A stretch of 64,000 bases of DNA from Candidatus Bathyarchaeota archaeon (GTDB lineage: Archaea > Thermoproteota > Bathyarchaeia > Bathyarchaeales > Bathycorpusculaceae): positions 51,163 through 115,162 of the forward strand of contig JAOZIH010000004.1 in NCBI GenBank assembly GCA_026014545.1, read 5' to 3'. Shown in pieces: positions 55,236 to 63,998 of this stretch. The translations under genes and the position numbers were made by a program. Numbering within the stretch: position 1 is the stretch's first letter; each line of letters begins with the position of its first letter. The notes under the pieces were generated by a model. It did no database searches. It was not told the DNA's origin and saw only the letters and a program-made list of their open reading frames with translations.

Positions 55236-56024
55236 TTACTTTGCTTGAGCATTCCTTAAGCGTCTTATTTTCTCACAGAGTTTCTTTGCGGTCTCGGCTG
55301 GGTTTTCTGCAAGAGTTACTTCTCGCCCAACAATAAGGTAGCGTGCACCTGCGTTAAGTGCTACTTCAGCAACGCCGCCCTGAGCGCCGATGCCTGGCGA
55401 GTATATTGGCACTTTTTCGCCTAATATATCGTGGACTTCCCTTATTTTTTCAGGATACGTGGCACCTACCACTGCGCCGTCAGCGTTCCATTTCAGGGCT
55501 TTTTCTGCAAAGGAAAGATACTGCAGTGTTACCTTGCTTGTTTCTTCTTCGTATATTTTCTGGCCGTAACCTTCTTTGGCGCCTTTATGACTCATGTAAG
55601 TTAATAGTATCACTCCTCGCTGCTGCTTATGTGCTATTTCGAAAATTGGCTTCAAGCCCTCTTCCCAGCCAATAAAAGGGTTCGCTATCAGTGCGTCAAA
55701 TCCCGTTGCAAAATAATATTCCGCTATCACCTGATTAGTTGAGCCGATATCGTTTACTTTGCAATCCATTATCGCCGGAAGCCCCTTCTCGTGGATTTGC
55801 GCTACAAGTTTCTGCACTCCGTCAAAAGTGCCGAGAGGAAGAACTAGATGATGATTGATTTTTACGGCGCAGATGTATGGGTGAACGGCCTCCAGAACCC
55901 TTTGCGCTTTAGTGAGTAGCCGTGTTCTTTCTTGTGGTGCATGAAACGGAAAATCAAGCGCTAAAACAACGGGCGATTGCTTCTCCTTCGAAACTGTTTC
56001 CATTTTAACTTTAAATGACAACAC
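55236..56024 (-). CDS. pyrF: Orotidine 5'-phosphate decarboxylase
   Basis: Up to 262 residues. Catalytic D-x-K-x-x-D motif DCKVNDIG is present, with strands VVLALDFP, CAVKINH and YSPGIGAQGG and the phosphate-binding VGREVTLAENP. It makes UMP. GTG 56024 follows an SD-like GAGGA; ATG 56003 is an alternative. It is the only pyrimidine gene here. Confidence 0.93.
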   Translation of the reverse strand: MLSFKVKMETVSKEKQSPVVLALDFPFHAPQERTRLLTKAQRVLEAVHPYICAVKINHHLVLPLGTFDGVQKLVAQIHEKGLPAIMDCKVNDIGSTNQVIAEYYFATGFDALIANPFIGWEEGLKPIFEIAHKQQRGVILLTYMSHKGAKEGYGQKIYEEETSKVTLQYLSFAEKALKWNADGAVVGATYPEKIREVHDILGEKVPIYSPGIGAQGGVAEVALNAGARYLIVGREVTLAENPAETAKKLCEKIRRLRNAQAK

Positions 56025-56215
56025 GCATCCTCATCTTCTATTTCCATGAGGCACCCATAACTTTTACTGTTCCCGCGGTTTCCTCGCCTCATTTAAAAGT
56101 ATTTTCATGAAGAAAATCTACGTGCTTCTACGTGAAATTTAAATCTCCGCTTCTGCATCACTTGACTGAGAATCAATAAGGCGATTTCTCCCAAAATTTA
56201 AGGAGAAAGAAAGTT

Positions 56216-58135
56216 ATGGGTCAAACTCTTGCCGAGAAAATCATCGCTGCACATCTGGTTGAAGGAAAAATGCAGCCTGGCGAGCAAATCGGATTGCGCA
56301 TAGATCACACTCTTACGCAGGATTCCACCGGTACGCTGGCGTATCTCGAGTTTGAAGCTATGGGCGCATCGCGCGTCAAAACGGCGCTAAGCTTAAGCTT
56401 CGTTGACCATAACATGCTGCAGAACGATTTTAGAAATGCTGATGATCATCGCTACTTGCAGGATGTGGCAGCCAAATACGGCATTGTTTTTTCGCGGCCT
56501 GGAAACGGCATATGCCATCAACTTTATCTCGAACGGTTTGCGCGGCCTGGTTATACGCTGCTTGGAAGCGATAGCCACACGCCTACTGCAGGCGGCGTAG
56601 GCATGATTGCCATAGGCGCAGGTGGGTTTGACGTTGCTGCTGCCATGGCTGGTGAACCCTTCTACTTGGATATGCCTAGCATCCTGGGCGTGAAGCTGAC
56701 TGGAGCCCTTTCGCCTTTTGTCTCAGCCAAAGATGTGATTCTGGCTGTTTTGAAAAAATTAACCGTTAAAGGCGGTCTTAACAAAATCCTGGAGTATTAC
56801 GGGTCAGGCGTCAAAACTCTAAGCGTTCCTGAACGAGGCACAATAGCCAACATGGGAACTGAAACAGGCGCGACAACCTCGATTTTTCCTTCCGACGAGG
56901 TGACAAGAGCTTTCTTGAAGAGCCAGAAAAGAGAAGACCAGTGGGTTGAGCTTAAGGCTGATGACGACGCGAAATACAGCGATGTTCTCGACTTAAATCT
57001 TAGCGAAATTGAGCCCCTAATAGCTTTGCCTCACAGCCCAGACAACGTGAAAGCCGTAAGCGAAGTTGAAGGCACACCCATAGACCAGGTCTGCATCGGC
57101 AGCTGCACGAATTCTTCACTTCGCGACTTGAAAATGGTGGCCGCACTCTTAAAAGGCCGGAAGATCAGCGACCACGTGAGCCTCACTATCTCTCCAGGCT
57201 CGAGGCAGGTGCTGGAAAATCTGGCGGCAACCGGCGAGCTTCTGGACATTATTCGCGCAGGCGCTAGAATCTTGGAAAACGCTTGCGGACCATGCATCGG
57301 CATAGGCCAAGCGCCGCCAACAGACGGCGTGTCCCTTAGAACTTTTAACCGAAACTTTAAGGGCAGATCAGGAACACAAAGCGCCAAAGTGTATCTGGTA
57401 AGTCCTGAAACAGCAGTGGCCTCGGCTATATACGGAGAAATAACCGACCCAAGAAAACTTGGGGTTTATCCGAAAATAACTTTGCCAGCGGAAATCACTA
57501 TTGACGTTGGCATGTTCATCTTCCCCAAAAAACGCTTTACTGGCGAAGTTAGACGCGGCCCAAATATCAAGCCTTTACCAGACTTTGCTCCGCTTCCTAA
57601 TAAGCTGACAGGCGAAGTGCTGCTGAAATTGGGCGACAATGTTTCAACTGACGATATTTTGCCTGGGGGCTCCGAGATTATGGCTCTAAGAAGTAACATT
57701 CCTGAAATAAGCAAGTATGTGTTTTGCAATGTTGACCGAGAATTCGCAGATAGGGCTCTTAAGAAAGGCGGCGGCTTCATCGTTGGCGGCGAAAACTATG
57801 GGCAGGGCTCTTCAAGGGAGCATGCTGCGTTAGCGCCCAAGTATCTCGGCGTCAAAGCTGTCATCGCCAAGTCGTTTGCGCGTATTCATCTTGCCAACTT
57901 GGTTAACTTCGGAATTGTTCCCTTAACCTTTGAGGATAAGCAAGATTACGCGCGTGTTGCTCAAGGCGATGTTTTAGAGATAGATCTCACAGAGTTAAAG
58001 AGTAAACTTCGCGTTAGAAATTCCACGAAAGGCGAAGAATTCCAAGTCGCGCTTAACCTAAGCGAGCGAGAAAAAAGTGTGTTGAAAACTGGAGGAAAAC
58101 TTGCCGCCATCAAAGCTAAACAAACCAAAGCTTAA
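56216..58135 (+). CDS. Aconitate hydratase
   Basis: 639 residues, the aconitase size seen in many archaea and anaerobes, with the swivel domain fused at the C-terminus. Cluster cysteines: IGSCTNSS and ACGPCIGIG (Cys-Cys pair). Substrate segments SDSHTPTAGG and GRSGTQSAKVYLVSPETA are present, and the swivel has GENYGQGSSREHAAL. Converts citrate to isocitrate. ATG 56216, SD AAGGAG. Confidence 0.95.
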   Translation: MGQTLAEKIIAAHLVEGKMQPGEQIGLRIDHTLTQDSTGTLAYLEFEAMGASRVKTALSLSFVDHNMLQNDFRNADDHRYLQDVAAKYGIVFSRPGNGICHQLYLERFARPGYTLLGSDSHTPTAGGVGMIAIGAGGFDVAAAMAGEPFYLDMPSILGVKLTGALSPFVSAKDVILAVLKKLTVKGGLNKILEYYGSGVKTLSVPERGTIANMGTETGATTSIFPSDEVTRAFLKSQKREDQWVELKADDDAKYSDVLDLNLSEIEPLIALPHSPDNVKAVSEVEGTPIDQVCIGSCTNSSLRDLKMVAALLKGRKISDHVSLTISPGSRQVLENLAATGELLDIIRAGARILENACGPCIGIGQAPPTDGVSLRTFNRNFKGRSGTQSAKVYLVSPETAVASAIYGEITDPRKLGVYPKITLPAEITIDVGMFIFPKKRFTGEVRRGPNIKPLPDFAPLPNKLTGEVLLKLGDNVSTDDILPGGSEIMALRSNIPEISKYVFCNVDREFADRALKKGGGFIVGGENYGQGSSREHAALAPKYLGVKAVIAKSFARIHLANLVNFGIVPLTFEDKQDYARVAQGDVLEIDLTELKSKLRVRNSTKGEEFQVALNLSEREKSVLKTGGKLAAIKAKQTKA

Positions 58136-58210
58136 TCCCAATTTTTGCTCTTTCCCGCTCTGACTTTTATGTTAAAGAATCCTTTTTTATTTTTGTGTGC
58201 TTCTGGTGAA

Positions 58211-58651
58211 CTATTTTGCATGCTCTTCCTTGTTTTTATTGCTGCATTTCTCACAGTTAACATAGAGATCAAAACGTTGCTTTAATGGTTTTAAGCCTGT
58301 TTCCGCGATTATCTCATCTAAGAATTTCTTAACACTTTTAGCCTCGTAGTCAGAGATTCTGCCGCATTCTGGACAAATGATATTTATGTGTGGCGAAGTG
58401 TTGGGGTCGTATCTTGAGCTTCTGTCGCTGAATCTAAGTTCTCGGACTAGGCCTATCTTCTTGAGTATGTCTAATGTTATGTAAACTGTGGCCAAACTGA
58501 TTGTGGGGTATACCTTTTTCAATTCTTGATATAGTTGCTCCGCTGAAGGATGATCTTTGCTGGAAAGCACTAGTTTACAAATTGCTAAACGTTGCGGTGT
58601 AACTTTGCAGCCTGCGCTGCGAAGTTTTGTTATAATTTGCTGATCGTTCAT
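58211..58651 (-). CDS. Fur/PerR-family regulator
   Basis: 146 residues. Fur fold: N-terminal winged helix (KVTPQRLAICKLV ... TISLATVYITLDILKKIGLVREL) and a C-terminal dimer domain with structural zinc pairs CPEC and CEKC. PerR-like proteins sense peroxide through bound Fe2+. It is divergent from dpsL with a 16-bp palindrome between, so it probably represses itself and dpsL. ATG start. Confidence 0.9.
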   Translation of the reverse strand: MNDQQIITKLRSAGCKVTPQRLAICKLVLSSKDHPSAEQLYQELKKVYPTISLATVYITLDILKKIGLVRELRFSDRSSRYDPNTSPHINIICPECGRISDYEAKSVKKFLDEIIAETGLKPLKQRFDLYVNCEKCSNKNKEEHAK

Positions 58652-58721
58652 AGCATCACAGGTTAAAGTGTATATGCCTTGCTTTCTGCTTAAAGGGTTT
58701 TCTGGTTTAGCATAATTCTTA

Positions 58722-58737
58722 AATAATAATTATTATT
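58722..58737. promoter_or_regulatory. PerR-box-like palindrome
   Basis: AATAATAATTATTATT, a perfect 16-bp palindrome midway between the Fur/PerR gene and dpsL. It resembles bacterial Fur/PerR boxes in base content and symmetry. Low-complexity A/T sequence makes chance possible. Confidence 0.5.
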
Positions 58738-58799
58738 AACTAATAACAGTTATCATTTTTTTCTTTAAGCAACATAAACCAAAAAGGAGGTGAAAACGC

Positions 58800-59375
58800 A
58801 TGAGCCAAAAATATTCAAAGAATGTCGGAAGAGAATTGGTGGAGAAAGCTGGAGTAAACGTGGATCTTTTGATAGATAAACTGAAAAAAGCTGCAGCCGC
58901 CGAGTTTACAACCTATTATTATTACACTCTGCTGAGAATGCACTGCACAGGCCTTGAAGGCGAAACAGTTAAGGAAATTGCAGAAGATGCAAGGCTTGAA
59001 GACAGGCTTCACTTCGAAACTCTCGTGCCCAGAATTTATGAATTGGGCGGCGAGCTTTACAAAGACCTCAGAGAACTACATGATGATGCTGCATGCTCTG
59101 CTGCTTATCTACCTAAAGACCCAAGCGACTTGAAAGCTATCCTCAAAGTTTTGCTTGAAGCGGAGCGATGCGCCGTGCGCGTTTACACGGAAATATGCAA
59201 CATGACCTTCGGAAAGGATCATAGGACCTATGATTTGGCGTTAGCTATACTCCACGAAGAAGTAGAGCATGAGGCTTGGTTCCAAGAACTACTTGAAGGA
59301 AGACCCTCAGGACACTTTAGGCGAAGAACGCCGGGAGAAGGGCCATACACCCAGAAATTCCGCCACATCGAATAA
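58800..59375 (+). CDS. DpsL-type thioferritin (iron/oxidative-stress protein)
   Basis: 191 residues. Ferritin-like four-helix bundle with the DpsL hallmark segments [26 protein letters not shown] and [14 protein letters not shown], and the two conserved cysteines ([16 protein letters not shown]) absent from ordinary Dps. It oxidises and stores iron using H2O2, protecting DNA. SD GGAGGTGA is near-perfect. Divergent from the PerR-like gene. Confidence 0.92.
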   Translation: MSQKYSKNVGRELVEKAGVNVDLLIDKLKKAAAAEFTTYYYYTLLRMHCTGLEGETVKEIAEDARLEDRLHFETLVPRIYELGGELYKDLRELHDDAACSAAYLPKDPSDLKAILKVLLEAERCAVRVYTEICNMTFGKDHRTYDLALAILHEEVEHEAWFQELLEGRPSGHFRRRTPGEGPYTQKFRHIE

Positions 59376-59451
59376 AAAGAGAAGATAAAATAAGAATGCA
59401 TTTCCTCCTTTTTAAATAATTTAAATTGCCATAGAGCATTAAGTGAAATCG

Positions 59452-60201
59452 ATGAGCATGGAGATCATTTGGGTTGGCTTCGCCGCCAGCATGCTAGCTG
59501 GGCTCGCAACCGGCGCAGGCGCCTTACCCGTATTGTTTACGAAGCGAGTTTCGGCTAAGTTACTGGATGTCATGCTTGGGTTTTCAGCAGGGGTCATGCT
59601 GGCAGCCACCGCTTTTAGCCTGATAGTTCCCGCCATCGACCTAAGCGGACCATTTGTCGCTACTTTAGGAATAATTCTAGGCGCGCTGGTATTACATTTG
59701 ATTGACCGTTTTGTTCCACATTTTCATCCTGCTTTAGGGATAGAAGGCCCACCTTCAAGATTGGCAAAAGTATGGCTTTTCGTCCTCGCCATAACAATCC
59801 ACAACTTTCCTGAAGGCTTAGCTGTGGGAGTAAGCTTCGGTAGCGGAGACATAGCTACTGGCCTTGTAATAGCTATGGCGATTGGACTGCAAAACATGCC
59901 TGAAGGGCTTGCGGTAGCTTTGCCGTTGGTAAGGGAAGGCTATAGCCGACATAAGTCCCTGCTATATGGGGCGCTAACGGGGCTTGTTGAGCCTTTGGGT
60001 GGTTTGCTTGGTGTTGCCTTAGTTTCCATTTTTCAGCCGCTTCTACCTTGGGGACTCGCCTTCGCTGCTGGTGCCATGCTATTCGTAGTTAGCGATGAAA
60101 TGATTCCTGAAAGTCACAGAAAAGGTTTTGAACGGGAAGCCACGTTCGGATTGATTGCAGGATTTGTTGTCATGATGCTGCTTGATACCCTATTTGCCTA
60201 A
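59452..60201 (+). CDS. ZIP-family metal transporter
   Basis: 249 residues, eight membrane helices. Helices IV and V have the metal sites HNFPEGLAVGVS and NMPEGLAVALPL. ZIPs import Zn2+, Fe2+ or Mn2+. The C-terminal helices follow the GufA-like form. TATA-like TTTAAATAATTTAAA (59411-59425) lies about 27-40 nt upstream, so the mRNA may be leaderless from ATG 59452 (GTG 59443 possible). Confidence 0.9.
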   Translation: MSMEIIWVGFAASMLAGLATGAGALPVLFTKRVSAKLLDVMLGFSAGVMLAATAFSLIVPAIDLSGPFVATLGIILGALVLHLIDRFVPHFHPALGIEGPPSRLAKVWLFVLAITIHNFPEGLAVGVSFGSGDIATGLVIAMAIGLQNMPEGLAVALPLVREGYSRHKSLLYGALTGLVEPLGGLLGVALVSIFQPLLPWGLAFAAGAMLFVVSDEMIPESHRKGFEREATFGLIAGFVVMMLLDTLFA

Positions 60202-60240
60202 AACTTATTCATAACCTACCACGAGAAAAGGTGAATGACA

Positions 60241-60567
60241 ATGAAAGAATACGTCAAGATCGCGGAAACCAGCGCTATTTTGAAGAATCAAATGCAAGTT
60301 TTCAACGTGAAGGGGCAAGAAATACTTGTGGTAAATGTTGACGGAACTTTTTACGCCTTTGATAACAAGTGTCCCCATATGGGTTATCCTCTTTTCTTCG
60401 GAAAACTCGAAGGAGACACATTAATATGCGGCTTTCACAACGCCAAGTTTAACGTCAAAACTGGAACACCATTAGACCAAGTTACAGAAAAGCCGCTACG
60501 CGCTTTCCCCGTTAAAATTAAAAACTCCTTCATATTCATTGAATTTGAGTCTTCAGCGCAGGGTTGA
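60241..60567 (+). CDS. Rieske-type 2Fe-2S ferredoxin
   Basis: 108 residues. Rieske ligands in CPHMGYPL and CGFHNAKF. Stand-alone Rieske ferredoxins pass electrons to oxygenases or reductases. ATG 60241 has AAAAGGTGA at good spacing; ATG 60235 is too close to the SD. It follows the ZIP gene by about 40 nt, suggesting co-transcription in an iron-linked group. Confidence 0.9.
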   Translation: MKEYVKIAETSAILKNQMQVFNVKGQEILVVNVDGTFYAFDNKCPHMGYPLFFGKLEGDTLICGFHNAKFNVKTGTPLDQVTEKPLRAFPVKIKNSFIFIEFESSAQG

Positions 60568-60679
60568 TGGAGTTTTGAGTAAGCAAACAGACGGAGTGCT
60601 CGCTTGTAAAGGCATTTATATTGTGGGCGTCTTCTTTGTACGATAAATCTTGAAACATGGCTCTAGCATTTGATTATAG

Positions 60680-61576
60680 GTGGGAAAAACATTAGCTAAG
60701 AAAAAAGATGAGCAATCGCTGGCGTTTGGTGGTCAAGCGCTCATTGAAGGCGTGATGATGCGGTCGCGCCGGCATATGGTAATGTGCGTTAGAAAATCGC
60801 GCAACGAAATTTTGACGAACGTGGAGGAGATACACTCTCTCTGCGATAGATACAAAGTCTTGGGGCTACCGTTTCTGCGAGGTATCGTAGCGTTGTTTGA
60901 AACGCTTTATCTTGGCTTTAAGGCGCTCTTTTTCTCTGCAAATGCTGTTGCCGAAGAAGAAGGCGTCAAGTTCACTTACAAGGAACTTGTCGTGGTCGCC
61001 GTATTGGCTTTGGGGCTGCTTTCCTTCTTTTTTGTAGTGCCATTCCTCCTGACTTCACTGCTAAATTTAACAGGAGTGCTCTTCAACATTGCCGAAGCCA
61101 TAATCCGCCTCGCCATATTCATCCTCTACCTGGTGCTAGTAGGCACGTGGGGCGAATTTAGGCGCGTGCTGCAGTATCACGGCGCAGAGCACAAGACCAT
61201 TAACGCCTACGAAGCCGGAGCACCATTAGACGTTGCCAGCGTGAAGAATTATTCGCGGCTGCATCCGCGCTGCGGCACTTCTTTCCTATTCATCACGGTT
61301 ATTGTAAGCATCGTATTGTTTTCGGTTATGCCCGACTGGGGCTTTGCCGTAAGACTCTCCTACAGGCTGCTGCTAATTCCCGTCATCGGCGGCGTATCTT
61401 ACGAGCTTTTAAGGCTCAGCGGTAGATACCGCGATTCCATTGTCATGCGAATCGTTACTTTGCCTGGCTTAGCCTTTCAGCGGTTAACGACTAGAGAGCC
61501 AAGTGACGACATGATTGAAGTTGCAATCAAAGCAGCAGAAGAAACAATCAAACTCAAAGATTCTTTAAAGGAATAG
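60680..61576 (+). CDS. DUF1385 membrane protein
   Basis: 298 residues. FGGQALIEGVMMRSRRHM at the N-terminus and HGAEHKTINAYEAG...HPRCGTSFLF in the middle are the DUF1385 (YqhQ-like) signature, with four membrane helices. Function unknown. The GTG start has no obvious SD. GGTGGG overlaps it and lies 7 nt before a TTA codon, so initiation is unclear. Confidence 0.85.
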   Translation: MGKTLAKKKDEQSLAFGGQALIEGVMMRSRRHMVMCVRKSRNEILTNVEEIHSLCDRYKVLGLPFLRGIVALFETLYLGFKALFFSANAVAEEEGVKFTYKELVVVAVLALGLLSFFFVVPFLLTSLLNLTGVLFNIAEAIIRLAIFILYLVLVGTWGEFRRVLQYHGAEHKTINAYEAGAPLDVASVKNYSRLHPRCGTSFLFITVIVSIVLFSVMPDWGFAVRLSYRLLLIPVIGGVSYELLRLSGRYRDSIVMRIVTLPGLAFQRLTTREPSDDMIEVAIKAAEETIKLKDSLKE

Positions 61577-61675
61577 GCGTTGCTGAGTATTCACAAAGCG
61601 AAAAATTTAACTCTGCAAAGAGAGTCATAACCATAAAATTGTGGAAGCGCTGGCAAATGCAGACTCATTCGTGAG

Positions 61676-62269
61676 ATGGAACCTGCTGAGAAAGTGGCTG
61701 TGGAGAAACTCTTCGCGAGCAGCCTCAGCATAATAGATAGAATCGTCTTCAAGCTCTCGTTTGACGGTGCACAGAAGAGCGCGCTGAAGCAGAGCGGTGG
61801 CACCTTAGTCGCTGAGCAAGCTGGCAAAATTGTTGGCGCGGTTTCCATGCGGATTCAGAGCATAAAAGCTGCGCAGGCGGGCTTCATAGACGCATTGGTT
61901 GTGGCTAAGGAGCTTCGGGGAAGAGCTATTGGCAAATTGCTGGTAGACAGCGCTATATCCTGGCTGGAGAAACGTGGCTGCACGGTTATTTACGCTACAG
62001 CCGACCGGTACAATTCTCCTTCATGGAACATCTTTATTCACAGAGGCTTCCATCCTTACGAGATCCCACATCAGCGTAGAGATTACGGGCTTAAATTCCT
62101 CAGGTTGTGGCTTGTAGAATTTCACTTCATAGGTTACGGCACATTCTTAGACGCGACAAAAACCCGAATGCGCCAAGGGCAACAAGCGACGCATGGCATT
62201 GGTTGGCTGCTCTGCTGGGTGTGTCAATGGTATGGTGGATACAAATTCTGCGCAGCCAGGGGCCCTTAA
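61676..62269 (+). CDS. GNAT-family N-acetyltransferase
   Basis: Up to 197 residues. The acetyl-CoA motif is LVVAKELRGRAIGKLLVDSAISWLEKRG, with strands VGAVSMRI and YGLKFLRLWLVEF. In the same frame upstream, without a standard start codon, comes RLIRE, the expected first strand of a GNAT; ATG 61676 trims it. The C-terminus after about 155 (...RMRQGQQATHGIGW) looks out of frame and overlaps the protease-like gene; a frameshift near 62158-62162 is possible. Confidence 0.75.
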   Translation: MEPAEKVAVEKLFASSLSIIDRIVFKLSFDGAQKSALKQSGGTLVAEQAGKIVGAVSMRIQSIKAAQAGFIDALVVAKELRGRAIGKLLVDSAISWLEKRGCTVIYATADRYNSPSWNIFIHRGFHPYEIPHQRRDYGLKFLRLWLVEFHFIGYGTFLDATKTRMRQGQQATHGIGWLLCWVCQWYGGYKFCAARGP

Positions 62270-62769
62270 CTCTCGTACCAGCGGTTTTCGCGGTTGTCGC
62301 CCTAAGCCTCATGGCGCATGAGTTTGCCCAGAAGCTTATGGCGCACAAGCTCGGGTTTGCAACAGAATTCAAAGCTTGGGGTTCAGGAATCCTCTTCAGC
62401 TGGCTCTTAGCACTGGCAGGCGGCTTCTTCCCAGCATACGGCTTAACATACTTGAAACAGCTGGACTGGAAGTATGCTCCTCAAAAGGATAAAACTGGCA
62501 TCTTTTTCGCCATTGGACCACTTGTCAGCCTGATTCTTGGCTTTGTCTTCTGGGCAATAACACGCCTCACAGTAGGCAGCTTGTTATCGGATGCGGCGCG
62601 AGTGGGCTACGCAACCAACCTCTTGATCGCCCTTTTCAATCTGATTCCGCTGCAAGCAGCGGGCGGCTTCATTTGGGATGGAAAAAAGATACTAACGTGG
62701 AACAGAACTGTTTGGGTTACCCTTGTCGCCTTAACTGCTGTCCTAATCATAAGAGACATTTTATCATAA
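62107..62769 (+). CDS. Site-2-protease-like (M50) membrane protein, degenerate motif
   Basis: Up to 220 residues, about six helices. It has the S2P framework: MAHEFAQKLMAHKLGF (HExxH with the second His replaced by Gln) and NLIPLQAAGGFIWDG (NxxP...DG). The His change suggests lost or altered proteolysis. The start is unclear because the first 20 codons overlap the GNAT gene in another frame; TTG or ATG codons near 62207-62230 are options, or it is the frameshifted C-terminal half of a GNAT fusion. Confidence 0.6.
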   Translation: MACRISLHRLRHILRRDKNPNAPRATSDAWHWLAALLGVSMVWWIQILRSQGPLTLVPAVFAVVALSLMAHEFAQKLMAHKLGFATEFKAWGSGILFSWLLALAGGFFPAYGLTYLKQLDWKYAPQKDKTGIFFAIGPLVSLILGFVFWAITRLTVGSLLSDAARVGYATNLLIALFNLIPLQAAGGFIWDGKKILTWNRTVWVTLVALTAVLIIRDILS

Positions 62770-62823
62770 AGAGCAAAACGTTGGTTGAATCAAGCCGTAT
62801 TCTAGTATGGTCTCAATGTATTC

Positions 62824-63216
62824 TCAAATTTTTTCCACTTTAAGCTCCTCATTCTCGTCGATTTGGGCGAGAATTTTCGGGTTGCCAAGCACCTTGCCTA
62901 TCACGTTTACGGGGCTATAGGGTTTTATAACATCCGACGATGGACTGCAAGGTGTTGGGCCATAAAATAGACACAAGGCGGGGCCTTCGGGCCAGTAGGC
63001 TACATCACCTAAGCCCACAACCTCTTTAGCATTTTCATAACCCGCTACAAAGGGAACCGAGAAGTACAATTCTTGCCCCCAGAAATTCGCTCTAGATTTT
63101 AATGGTAAAGCTTTCAGCAAAGCGGCAACAGTTTTAGGCGCCGTATTCAAGTCCAATTCGCATTCAACAAAGACTCCTGAATTAGAGGTAATCCGTATTT
63201 TCGTCTTTCCAGCCAT
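62824..63216 (-). CDS. Cyclophilin-like-fold protein
   Basis: 130 residues from ATG 63216, chosen for SD GGAGG 7 nt upstream; the open frame reaches 63291 but without a better start. The segments KTKIRITSNSGVFVECELDLNTAPKTVAALL, FWGQELYFSVPF and LGDVAYWPEGPALCLFYGPTP match the TM1367-type cyclophilin-like family (by eye). Cytoplasmic; peptidyl-prolyl activity is not assured. Confidence 0.82.
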   Translation of the reverse strand: MAGKTKIRITSNSGVFVECELDLNTAPKTVAALLKALPLKSRANFWGQELYFSVPFVAGYENAKEVVGLGDVAYWPEGPALCLFYGPTPCSPSSDVIKPYSPVNVIGKVLGNPKILAQIDENEELKVEKI

Positions 63217-63373
63217 AAGTTGTCCTCCGATTTTTCTTCTCAAGTGCTTAATTGCCCACTTAATTAAGGGTTTTATCTTAGCGCACTGCACAGCATGAAG
63301 GGTTAAGCGTCACTGAAAGAATCAAGTATCGCTTTTACATCAAGGCTATGTGTTGTAATTACTGGTAAAGTAG

Positions 63374-63458
63374 TGCGGGGGGTGGGATTTGAACCCACGA
63401 ACGCCTACGCGACAGGGTCCTAAGCCCTGCTCCTTTGACCAGACTTGGAGACCCCCGC
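63374..63458 (-). tRNA. tRNA-Leu (anticodon UAG)
   Basis: Minus strand. Acceptor arms GCGGGGG/CCCCCGC pair; anticodon stem CAGGG/CCCTG with loop CTTAGGA, anticodon TAG; long variable arm (class II) and T arm GTGGGTTCAAATCCCAC. No CCA is encoded after the discriminator. No intron. Confidence 0.95.
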
Positions 63459-63576
63459 TCGCCGGGGCACTTGGAAAGTGAAAATACGTTACCCATTAAT
63501 ATTTATTTAACCCTCAACGTGAACCGTAAGCATTTTATTTCCTACTGCACGTTTTGTTCACGAAGACTCCAGTTGC

Positions 63577-63650
63577 GCCTCGGTAGCCTAGCCCGGTGGG
63601 GCGTTACCTTGGTAAGGTAATGGTCGCGGGTTCAAATCCCGCCCGAGGCT
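63577..63650 (+). tRNA. tRNA-Thr (anticodon GGU)
   Basis: Acceptor arms GCCTCGG/CCGAGGC, anticodon stem TTACC/GGTAA with loop TTGGTAA, anticodon GGT; T arm GCGGGTTCAAATCCCGC. No encoded CCA and no intron. It is 119 bp from the divergent tRNA-Leu, and its 3' half is overlapped antisense by the antitoxin-like gene. Confidence 0.96.
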
Positions 63651-63819
63651 TCACGCTGTTTTCTTTTGTTTCTTTAGGGTTGTTTTGTTGGTTGATGCTT
63701 TCTATTGCGGTTATTAGTTGTTTTAGGTAGTTTTCGCATGCTTTTGAAACGTTGATGCCTAATTCGTGTGCTTTTTGGTATGTTTCTTTGTCTATGCTGA
63801 TGCTCACTTTGGTTTTCAT
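63604..63819 (-). CDS. Ribbon-helix-helix antitoxin-like protein overlapping tRNA-Thr
   Basis: 71 residues. The N-terminus, KTKVSISIDKETYQKAHELG...CENYLKQL, is a CcdA/RHH-type DNA-binding domain. The last ~16 codons are the antisense of tRNA-Thr (VKPRAGFEPATITLPR), so the native stop was probably lost by insertion at or recombination with the tRNA. No toxin lies downstream. The operator is the palindrome at 63834-63859. Confidence 0.7.
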   Translation of the reverse strand: MKTKVSISIDKETYQKAHELGINVSKACENYLKQLITAIESINQQNNPKETKENSVKPRAGFEPATITLPR

Positions 63820-63833
63820 CCCTGTTGTGCCTC

Positions 63834-63859
63834 ACACATGCGTATAAAACCGCATGTGT
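63834..63859. promoter_or_regulatory. Palindrome wrapping the TATA box of the antitoxin-like gene
   Basis: ACACATGCG and CGCATGTGT (perfect 9-bp arms) flank TATAAAAC, whose complement GTTTTATA is a TATA-like box for the minus-strand gene at 63819. A dimeric RHH protein bound here would block TBP, fitting autoregulation. Confidence 0.65.
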
Positions 63860-63881
63860 AAGTATATGTAACTTTTAGGTT

Positions 63882-63998
63882 TTAAGAGTTACGAATGTAC
63901 GGTTTAGCTTGTTCCCTTCCAAGATCCAAGACAAGTTTAGCATTCGGAACCTTATCCTTCCATTCTTCTGCTTTCAGAATCCACTTTTTGCGCCATTC
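63882..63998 (-). CDS. C-terminal fragment of an unrecognised protein
   Basis: The frame is open from the right edge to a TAA at 63884-63882, reading 38 residues (EWRKKWILKAEEWKDKV...KPYIRNS). The gene's start lies outside the window. No family recognised; composition is protein-like. Confidence 0.4.
   Translation of the reverse strand, partial: EWRKKWILKAEEWKDKVPNAKLVLDLGREQAKPYIRNS

Noticed and set aside
60680..60700. TTA as a non-canonical start for the DUF1385 protein
   Set aside because: GGTGGG lies 7 nt before TTA, but the in-frame GTG is a standard start and the N-terminus before FGGQAL is not conserved enough to decide.
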